Positions 22,749 through 25,707 of a stretch of 25,707 nt of DNA are shown piece by piece. Position numbers and translations under genes: made by a program. Origin of the DNA: an uncultured Eubacteriales bacterium (lineage in GTDB: Bacteria; Bacillota; Clostridia; Oscillospirales; Acutalibacteraceae); NCBI GenBank assembly GCA_934476545.1, contig CAKSOB010000012.1, positions 1 through 25,707 on the forward strand. The letters run 5' to 3'. A model generated the notes under the pieces. It saw only the letters and a list, made by a program, of their open reading frames with translations. It made no database searches and was not told where the DNA came from. Numbering within the stretch: the stretch's first letter is position 1; every line of letters begins with the position of its first letter.

Positions 22749-24037
22749 TGGAAAAGAAGATCGTGCAAAGCAACCGTGTGGGAGATCAATACTATCAAAT
22801 TGACCACCCGACCGGACTGAAAATTTTTGTTTACCCAAAAGAAAACAGCAATTCCACCTATGCGGTGTTCGGTACCAAATACGGATCTGTGGATACTTGC
22901 TTTAAGCGCTCCGATGAGCAGGATACCTGCACTGTGCCGGAGGGCATCGCACACTTTCTGGAGCATAAGCTCTTTGAGAGCGAGGAGGGTGATGCGTTCT
23001 CCCGCTACGCAAAGACAGGCGCCTCCGCCAATGCCTACACCTCCTTTGACATGACCTGCTACCTGTTCTCCTGCACAGAGAATGTGTATGAGTCCTTGGA
23101 AATTCTGCTGGACTTCGTGCAATCTCCGTACTTCACCAAGGAAACTGTAGAGAAAGAGCAGGGCATCATCGGGCAGGAAATTCGGATGTACGATGACGAC
23201 CCCAACTGGAGAGTCATGTTCAACCTGCTGTGCGCTTTGTATCATAACCATCCGGTACGCATTGACATTGCAGGCACTACCGAATCCATTGCGGAGATTA
23301 CACCGGAGCTGCTGTACCGCTGCTACCACACCTTCTACAACCTGAACAACATGGTGCTGTGCGTAGCAGGCAACGTGGATGTGGACAAGGTTTTGGAGCT
23401 GTGCAACAAAATGCTGAAGGACAACCCACCGGTAACGGTAGAGAAAACCTTTGCGGAGGAGCCGAAGGACATCGTGACACCGTATGTGGAGCAGAAGCTC
23501 AGCGTATCTGTGCCGCTGTTCCAACTGGGCTTTAAAGAGGATGTAACCGCAGAGCGGAAGTCCACCAAGGAACTGGTTGCAACAGAGATTTTACTGGATG
23601 TTTTGGCATCCGAATCCTCTCCGCTGTTCCGCCGCTTGTTGGACAACGACCTGATCAACGAGTCCTCCTTTGGCTATGAGCTGTTTGAGGGACCGGGTTA
23701 TGCGTCTGTTCTCTTCTCCGGCGAATCCAGAAAGCCGAAGGAAACCGCAGAGGTTATCTTTGAGGAGATTGCCAAGCTGAAAGCAACCGGCATTGCAGCG
23801 GAGGATTTCACCCGTACCCAGAAAGCAATCTATGGTCGCAATGTGGCTGCCCTGAACAGCAGTGAGAACATTGCAAACTCCATGGCTTCTCTCTATTTTG
23901 CAGGACGAGAGCTGTTTAACTATTTGGATCAGATTGCAACCATTACCTTGGACGAAGTCAACGACGCATTAGGTCGTCTGTTAAATCGGGATCGCGCTGC
24001 GCTGTCTGTGGTGTTGCCCGTAGAAACAGAGGCATAA
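22748..24037 (+). CDS. yfmH: M16 family zinc metallopeptidase YfmH
   Basis: The active partner of the M16 pair (B. subtilis YmfH). The 429-residue protein contains the inverted zinc motif HFLEH (H69-H73) followed by KLFESEEGDAF and, further on, EKEQGIIGQEIRMYDDDP, which supplies the distal glutamate. The C-terminal half has LLDVLASESSPLFRRLLDNDLIN. No signal peptide is present, so it is cytoplasmic. It overlaps yfmF by one base and is followed by lgt after one base. The natural substrate is not established; proteolysis of short peptides or of a modification factor is possible. Confidence 0.92.
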   Translation: MEKKIVQSNRVGDQYYQIDHPTGLKIFVYPKENSNSTYAVFGTKYGSVDTCFKRSDEQDTCTVPEGIAHFLEHKLFESEEGDAFSRYAKTGASANAYTSFDMTCYLFSCTENVYESLEILLDFVQSPYFTKETVEKEQGIIGQEIRMYDDDPNWRVMFNLLCALYHNHPVRIDIAGTTESIAEITPELLYRCYHTFYNLNNMVLCVAGNVDVDKVLELCNKMLKDNPPVTVEKTFAEEPKDIVTPYVEQKLSVSVPLFQLGFKEDVTAERKSTKELVATEILLDVLASESSPLFRRLLDNDLINESSFGYELFEGPGYASVLFSGESRKPKETAEVIFEEIAKLKATGIAAEDFTRTQKAIYGRNVAALNSSENIANSMASLYFAGRELFNYLDQIATITLDEVNDALGRLLNRDRAALSVVLPVETEA

Positions 24038-24038
24038 T

Positions 24039-24956
24039 ATGGGGTATACGGTACAATTTCCCGGTTTGGGCTGGAGCTTTCACCTAAACTCCACCATGTT
24101 TTCTATCGGCAGCTTTGAAATCAAATGGTACGGCTTTTTGATTGGCTGCGGCTTTTTACTGGCTTTTGCTTACGGTATGTGGATGTGCAAGCGATTGGGC
24201 ATTGACCGTGGCAAAATTATAGACTGCGCCATTGTGGCAATGATTTGCGGCATTGTGGGCGCGCGATTGTATTACGTCATTTTTTATCCCGGAACGAAGT
24301 ATTGGGACAACCCCATGGAAATTTTCGCCATTCGGGACGGCGGACTTGGAATTTACGGAGGCATCATCGGCGGCTTGATCGGCGGTATGGTGATGTGTAA
24401 AATTCGCAAGGTGAACCCCTTTGCAGGATTGGATATTGCCGCCTTGGGCTTTCTCATCGGACAGTGCATTGGACGATGGGGCAACTTTGTCAATCAGGAA
24501 GCCTTTGGCAGCCAAACCAACCTGCCTTGGGGAATGCAGAGCGTGAACACCGGCAACGTTCCGGTACATCCCTGCTTCTTCTATGAATCCTTGTGGTGCG
24601 CCATTGGATTGGTGCTGTTGCACCTGTTCACCACTAAGCTCCGCCGCTACGATGGACAGACTTTCTTGCTGTATGTGATTTGGTACGGTTCCGGACGCTT
24701 CTTCATCGAGGCTCTTCGCACCGACAGCCTCTATGTGCCGGGACTGCCCATTAAGGTTTCCCAGTTGGTGGCGTTGGTATCGGTGGCAACGGCAGTGGTG
24801 CTGCTAATTATATTCCGCAACCGGAAGAAGCTCACCGGTGTAGGCAGCAAAAAGGTCATGGCGGAGAACGGCTTGACCTTAGAAGCATTGCTAGCAGCAA
24901 AGGACAGCGAGAACACCGACAAGAAGCAAAAGAAAGAAAAAAAGAAAAAGAACTAA
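24039..24956 (+). CDS. lgt: Phosphatidylglycerol--prolipoprotein diacylglyceryl transferase
   Basis: Lgt moves a diacylglyceryl group from phosphatidylglycerol to the lipobox cysteine of prolipoproteins, the first step of lipoprotein maturation. The 305-residue protein has about seven membrane helices, the GARLYYVIFY segment, RDGGLGIYGGIIGGLIGG, the signature GRWGNFVNQEAFG and the later YGSGRFFIEALRTDSL. The position that is His in the enteric HGG motif is Tyr here, as in many Firmicutes. The C-terminus is a cytoplasmic lysine-rich tail. The ATG lies one base after the yfmH stop codon. Confidence 0.96.
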   Translation: MGYTVQFPGLGWSFHLNSTMFSIGSFEIKWYGFLIGCGFLLAFAYGMWMCKRLGIDRGKIIDCAIVAMICGIVGARLYYVIFYPGTKYWDNPMEIFAIRDGGLGIYGGIIGGLIGGMVMCKIRKVNPFAGLDIAALGFLIGQCIGRWGNFVNQEAFGSQTNLPWGMQSVNTGNVPVHPCFFYESLWCAIGLVLLHLFTTKLRRYDGQTFLLYVIWYGSGRFFIEALRTDSLYVPGLPIKVSQLVALVSVATAVVLLIIFRNRKKLTGVGSKKVMAENGLTLEALLAAKDSENTDKKQKKEKKKKN

Positions 24957-25020
24957 AGCGGAGCATTGGGTTTCGCTTATTAAAATAGAACGTGAATGGT
25001 TGAGAGAAAAGAGGAGTATC

Positions 25021-25707
25021 ATGGCAAAATTGATTAACGGCAAGGAAGTTTCTTTAGCCGTACAAGAGCGGATTCGCAAGGAAACCGAAGCGCTGAAGGA
25101 AAAGGGCATTACCCCGGGCTTAGCAGTTGTCATTGTGGGCGACGATCCGGCTTCCCGCACCTATGTAAACAATAAAAAGAAGGCTTGCGAGCGGGTGGGT
25201 TTCCACTCCGAGGAGTATGCGCTGCCGGCGACCACCACCCAAGAGGAGCTGTTGGCTCTGGTAAAGGAGCTGAATCAGCGCCCGGAAATCAACGGCATTC
25301 TGGTGCAGTCCCCACTGCCGAAGGGCTTGGATGAAAAGATGATCGTCGAGAACATCGACCCCAACAAGGACGTGGATGCGTTCCATGCGGTGAACGTGGG
25401 TAAAATCATGATCGGTGATTTCTCCTTCCTGCCTTGCACTCCCGCCGGTGTGATTGAACTGCTGGACTACGAAGGCATTGACATTGCCGGAAAAGAGTGC
25501 GTGGTTCTGGGCAGAAGCAACATCGTGGGCAAGCCTATGGCAATGCTGCTGCTCCATCGGAACGGCACCGTAACCATCTGCCACAGCCGCACCAAGAACC
25601 TCCAAGAGGTTTGCGCTCGCGCAGACATTTTGGTGGCAGCCGTGGGCAAGCCGGGCTTTGTAACCGGCGATATGGTTAAGGAAGGCGCCGTGGTCATTGA
25701 TGTAGGG
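25021..25707 (+). CDS. folD: Methylenetetrahydrofolate dehydrogenase/cyclohydrolase, 3' end cut by window
   Basis: FolD interconverts 5,10-methylene-, 5,10-methenyl- and 10-formyl-tetrahydrofolate with NADP. The 229 visible residues cover most of the enzyme (family length is about 280-300): GLAVVIVGDDPASRTYVNNKKKAC with the catalytic YVxxK, NGILVQSPLPKGLDE, the PCTPAGVIELL segment and the nucleotide-binding VVLGRSNIVGKPMAMLLL, then CHSRTKNL. The frame is open to the last base. The ATG follows GAGGAG by 6 bases. It lies 64 bases after lgt; no terminator is clear in that gap, so it may share the yfmF-lgt transcript. Confidence 0.96.
   Translation, partial: MAKLINGKEVSLAVQERIRKETEALKEKGITPGLAVVIVGDDPASRTYVNNKKKACERVGFHSEEYALPATTTQEELLALVKELNQRPEINGILVQSPLPKGLDEKMIVENIDPNKDVDAFHAVNVGKIMIGDFSFLPCTPAGVIELLDYEGIDIAGKECVVLGRSNIVGKPMAMLLLHRNGTVTICHSRTKNLQEVCARADILVAAVGKPGFVTGDMVKEGAVVIDVG

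Noticed and set aside
21444..22838. Minus-strand open frame of 464 codons opposite yfmF.
   Set aside because: Shadow of the coding strand; cysteine- and histidine-rich composition typical of antisense frames.
1..25707. CRISPR arrays, tRNAs, insertion sequences, prophage genes.
   Set aside because: No regularly spaced repeats, no tRNA-like cloverleaf signals, no transposase, integrase or phage-like gene was found.

Overview
The window looks like chromosome of a spore-forming, Gram-positive member of the Clostridia, most like the Oscillospiraceae/Ruminococcaceae gut lineages. Supporting this are the Firmicute gene order rimP-nusA-ylxR-ylxQ-infB-rbfA-nrnA-truB-ribF, sporulation genes (spoVT, dpaA, dpaB), the paired M16 proteins YfmF/YfmH, several TTG and GTG starts and strong purine-rich ribosome binding sites. 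The family-level placement is an inference. I see no insertion sequence, prophage, tRNA, rRNA or CRISPR array.

Layout. (1) 1-3753: two tandem paralogous secreted proteins of unknown function, each with a unique N-terminal domain, two SH3-like modules and two fibronectin-III-like modules; the first is cut by the window edge. (2) 3814-4446: spoVT behind a sequence that fits a forespore sigma-G promoter. (3) 4533-12716: a long translation and RNA-metabolism operon from a strong sigma-A promoter and a rimP leader hairpin through rimP, nusA, ylxR, ylxQ, infB, rbfA, nrnA, truB and ribF, closed by stacked terminators. (4) 12718-14505, minus strand: a DUF1292 gene, then a structured RNA that I call 6S RNA, a second terminator hairpin, and a DegV-family gene with almost no room for its own promoter. 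(5) 14571-15611: thioredoxin reductase, divergent from the DUF1292 gene. (6) 15636-17691, minus strand: murC followed one base later by a hexapeptide-repeat acetyltransferase. (7) 17770-19276: dipicolinate synthase dpaA-dpaB behind a sequence that fits a mother-cell sigma-K promoter. (8) 19316-21314: a zinc-ribbon membrane protein of unknown function and an O-acetylhomoserine sulfhydrylase. (9) 21408-25707: yfmF-yfmH-lgt-folD, the last gene cut by the window end.

Most genes are conserved housekeeping functions: ribosome maturation (RimP, RbfA, TruB), initiation (IF-2), transcription elongation (NusA), flavin cofactor synthesis (RibF), peptidoglycan precursors (MurC), lipoprotein lipidation (Lgt) and one-carbon metabolism (FolD). 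The parts least explained by known biology are the tandem secreted pair, the arrangement of 6S RNA, terminators and degV, the acetyltransferase coupled to murC, and the zinc-ribbon membrane protein. I found no clear evidence of a wholly new multi-gene system; these are the best places to look.
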